64,000 nt of DNA from Thalassolituus sp. UBA674 (GTDB lineage Bacteria; Pseudomonadota; Gammaproteobacteria; Pseudomonadales; Oceanobacteraceae), in NCBI GenBank assembly GCA_002298335.1, contig DBNK01000025.1, positions 7,092 through 71,091 on the forward strand, read 5' to 3'. A program made the translations under genes and the position numbers. Shown here in pieces: positions 62,125 through 64,000 of the stretch (position 1 is its first letter; every line of letters begins with the position of its first letter). The notes below the pieces were generated by a model, which saw only the letters and a program-made list of their open reading frames with translations, was not told the origin of the DNA and ran no database searches.

Positions 62125-62721
62125 TCAGTAAGAACCGCAGACGGCATCCAGTTCAGACTGGGATACGCCAAGACAGCCGTAGTATTCGTAGCAGGCATCA
62201 GCGAAGTCATCAATCTGGTTACAGCCGAAGGTTCTGGCAAAGTATTCAGATTCTGAGCTGCACTGATCGATAGGTATCGGTGCAGAATAGGTTTCACCGG
62301 TCGGACATGTATAGCTGTAGTCATAAGTACCCGAACCTCCGGAACCGCTTCCACCTGAGCCGCCGCCAGAACCACTACCACCACTGCCTGCAGAAGGACC
62401 CGCGACGACAGTGCCGTTATCAGCCCAGTTATCCAATACATCGTCGACATCGTTATCACAGGAGCTCCAGTCAGGATAAGAACCCAGACTGGACTGACCG
62501 TAATCGGAACAACTGGATGAGCTGTTGGGAATACAGCGTACCGTCATGGTGTTGCCAGCCACGTCATAGCACATGGTCGCACTGTAATCGTAGCTGCTCC
62601 CAGAACCACTGGAGCTGTCGTAGGAATCTTCCGTTTCTGGTTCAGCAATACAGGCAGTGAGAAGAAAAACCGGCAGAATTGCCAGCAGGCGGACATTCTT
62701 ATAATTTAGGATGTTAGTCAT
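62125..62721 (-). CDS. Cys-rich hypothetical lipoprotein
   Basis: 198 residues. Lipoprotein signal LLAILPVFLLTAC, then a Ser/Asp/Tyr-rich spacer and two Cys-containing modules joined by a Gly/Ser linker (about residues 110-130). At least ten cysteines suggest disulfides, so an exported protein. Family not recognised. No strong ribosome site at 62721. Confidence 0.75.
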   Translation of the reverse strand: MTNILNYKNVRLLAILPVFLLTACIAEPETEDSYDSSSGSGSSYDYSATMCYDVAGNTMTVRCIPNSSSSCSDYGQSSLGSYPDWSSCDNDVDDVLDNWADNGTVVAGPSAGSGGSGSGGGSGGSGSGGSGTYDYSYTCPTGETYSAPIPIDQCSSESEYFARTFGCNQIDDFADACYEYYGCLGVSQSELDAVCGSY

Positions 62722-62771
62722 AGTAGTTACGTAGATGATTAATTAAAAGATGACTAAGAATAGTATATTTT

Positions 62772-63584
62772 ATGAGCAGACAAATAAAGCCCTGTTCATT
62801 TTGTGATCTTAACCCTGTTCATTTTGTGATCTTAAACAGAACTGTTCCAACTGTTGCATTAATGTCATTGCTGCCTGCCTGGTGGCTGTGGCCAGGGGGG
62901 GGGGCTGTATCCGATAAGCTGGAGTCCGTTACTGAAAAGGGTGACATAGCCTCAACGGCTTCAGCGGAGCGCCCGGCTTTGTCCACAGAATCTGCGGCTA
63001 ATCCATTTGTTACGGTTCAACCAGTCTCATCTGTTGATGAGCGGCAGAAAGATGAACTCGTGGAAAGCGAACCGGCCGCATCTCCGGTGATACCAGTTTC
63101 CGATAACCCTCCGCTCAATTCGGATGAGTATCAGGCCTATCTGCGCAGCTACTTACCCCCTGAGGCACTGTCCCACCCGGTATTCGATCAGTATCTGAAT
63201 GGTTCCCTGGGGTACGTTCAGGCATTTCCCGACTGGCTGACGTCGCAGGATTCTGTGCCTCTCACCACGGAGGAGCTGGCCAGTCTGGAAGAACAGCTGA
63301 AAACGCTGGGTATCAACGAGTACAACCTTGCAGAAACACAACGCCTGCATACGGCATTACAGTATGAACAGGCCCGGGCCAGTGAGGATGTGGCCGATTT
63401 TCAATGGCGGGTTGAGCAGTATGATGAGCTGCTGAATGATCTGGTGCCTTCTGCAGCAGATCCCCAGCTGGTCACTGACCGGCTGGCGGAGCAGTTATTC
63501 ACAGAGGAAGAGCGGGCCCGCGCGCTGCAGTATCACCGCGGCCTTTATCAGCGCCCGCCGGAGCAGGAAAGTGCGGGCGATTAA
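62772..63584 (+). CDS. Exported protein, possibly lipase-chaperone-like
   Basis: 270 residues as drawn. The first 30 codons span a 23-bp tandem duplication and are doubtful; a start at 62862 (MSLLPAWWLW) would place a membrane anchor at the N-terminus, followed by a Ser/Pro/Ala-rich linker and a helical C-terminal half. YLRSYLPPEALSHPVFDQYLNG and FQWRVEQYDELLNDL...LFTEEERARA loosely resemble the lipase-specific foldase family, but no lipase gene is adjacent. A G10 tract lies in the signal region. The last 4 bp overlap the convergent MFS gene. Confidence 0.55.
   Translation: MSRQIKPCSFCDLNPVHFVILNRTVPTVALMSLLPAWWLWPGGGAVSDKLESVTEKGDIASTASAERPALSTESAANPFVTVQPVSSVDERQKDELVESEPAASPVIPVSDNPPLNSDEYQAYLRSYLPPEALSHPVFDQYLNGSLGYVQAFPDWLTSQDSVPLTTEELASLEEQLKTLGINEYNLAETQRLHTALQYEQARASEDVADFQWRVEQYDELLNDLVPSAADPQLVTDRLAEQLFTEEERARALQYHRGLYQRPPEQESAGD
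62790..62835 (+). repeat. 23-bp perfect tandem duplication
   Basis: Two identical 23-base units (62790-62812 and 62813-62835) containing TTCATTTTGTGATCTTAA. Not a multiple of three, so loss of one copy shifts any frame running through it. Confidence 0.95.
62895..62904 (+). repeat. Homopolymeric G10 tract
   Basis: Ten consecutive G near the 5' end of the exported-protein gene, read as Gly-Gly-Gly plus one base. Such tracts are slippage-prone; could also mask a sequencing error. Confidence 0.9.
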
Positions 63585-64000
63585 GTGCGGTGAGCACTCC
63601 CTGCCGGAACCCAGACCATCAGCAACATCCCCCAGAGGCAGGCGCCCAATCCCCATATAAAGGTAGAAGACAGCGTCGCCCCCATATGCATCCCCGCCTC
63701 TGCCAGAATTGGCCCAGCCAGCTGGGCGACGCCATAGATGGCAATCAGGGCGGCACTCAGGCGTGGCCCCTGATGCGGATGCAGTGCCCGCGCCAGACGC
63801 TGAGTCAGGAATACCGCGCCCAGGAAACTGCCGCCCATCAGTGCCGCGCACAGGTAAAGCGCCATGGCCTGCGGTGGCAGCAGTACGATGGCAGCAGTTG
63901 CCATGGCCTGAATCAGATAATTGAGAATCAGCGTATTGCGGTCACCCAGACGGTTGCCCAGCGTATTCCACAACGGAATGGCGGGTACTGACGCCAGCGT
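63581..64000 (-). CDS. MFS transporter, 3' part (YbfB/YjiJ-like)
   Basis: The frame is open to the window edge (…LWNTLGNRLGDRNTLILNYL), so only the last ~139 residues are present. Four hydrophobic helices and motifs LYLCAALMGGSFLGAVFLTQR and LIAIYGVAQLAGPILAE resemble YbfB/YjiJ-type major facilitator transporters. Substrate unknown. Ends overlapping the convergent gene by 4 bp. Confidence 0.8.
   Translation of the reverse strand, partial: TLASVPAIPLWNTLGNRLGDRNTLILNYLIQAMATAAIVLLPPQAMALYLCAALMGGSFLGAVFLTQRLARALHPHQGPRLSAALIAIYGVAQLAGPILAEAGMHMGATLSSTFIWGLGACLWGMLLMVWVPAGSAHRT

Overview
The window is about 64 kb of a gammaproteobacterial chromosome around the replication origin. The gene content (gammaproteobacterial dnaA-dnaN-recF-gyrB and rpmH-rnpA-yidD-yidC-mnmE, opgGH, c-di-GMP enzymes, and a pseudomonad-type parS sequence) suggests a free-living, probably marine member of the Oceanospirillales/Pseudomonadales. 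That placement is inferred from protein style; no rRNA gene is present.

Layout. 1-10.9 kb: end of a GGDEF-EAL protein, parC, the osmoregulated periplasmic glucan operon opgGH, small accessory genes, an alpha/beta hydrolase and speE. 11.2-21.6 kb: a ComEA-like HhH protein, then a five-gene minus-strand cluster of circularly permuted ATP-grasp, alpha-E and transglutaminase proteins (a predicted peptide or amidoligase system). 21.7-28.6 kb: a small outer-membrane protein, gyrB, recF (with two perfect parS palindromes), dnaN and dnaA. 28.6-29.0 kb: the probable oriC, with three perfect DnaA boxes. 29.5-33.6 kb: rpmH, rnpA, yidD, yidC and mnmE.

33.6-43.3 kb: an A+T-richer defence island inserted 5 bp after the mnmE stop. 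It encodes a C5-cytosine methyltransferase, a Vsr endonuclease, a Z1-type helicase-like ATPase, a DUF4420-like PD-(D/E)XK nuclease, a MORC/MutL-like GHKL ATPase and two proteins I do not recognise, in an almost fully overlapping minus-strand operon. A small ORF with a perfect LexA-type box lies at its edge. This matches the MORC-type restriction-modification systems predicted by comparative genomics, with two possible extra components.

43.3-50.2 kb: a decayed MFS gene, a VUT-family transporter, a diguanylate cyclase with an N-terminal Lar-like zinc ribbon, a metal-dependent hydrolase, a repeat-tailed lipoprotein, paired REP-like hairpins and dadA. 50.2-52.1 kb: mnmG, preceded by a second small group of DnaA boxes. 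52.2-58.1 kb: a second accessory block with hipA-hipB (toxin first, behind three evenly spaced operators), a membrane-anchored KAP NTPase and a PIN toxin/excisionase-type antitoxin pair. These two insertions separate mnmE from mnmG and mnmG from the usual rsmG-parAB, which are not in the window.

58.1-62.0 kb: a minus-strand operon of cytochrome b, two c-type cytochromes, a PepSY protein, a response regulator and a sensor kinase, with a PmrA/QseB-like direct repeat at its promoter. 62.1-64.0 kb: a Cys-rich lipoprotein, a possible lipase-chaperone-like protein carrying a G10 tract, and the 3' part of an MFS transporter. No tRNA, rRNA, CRISPR array or intact insertion sequence was seen.
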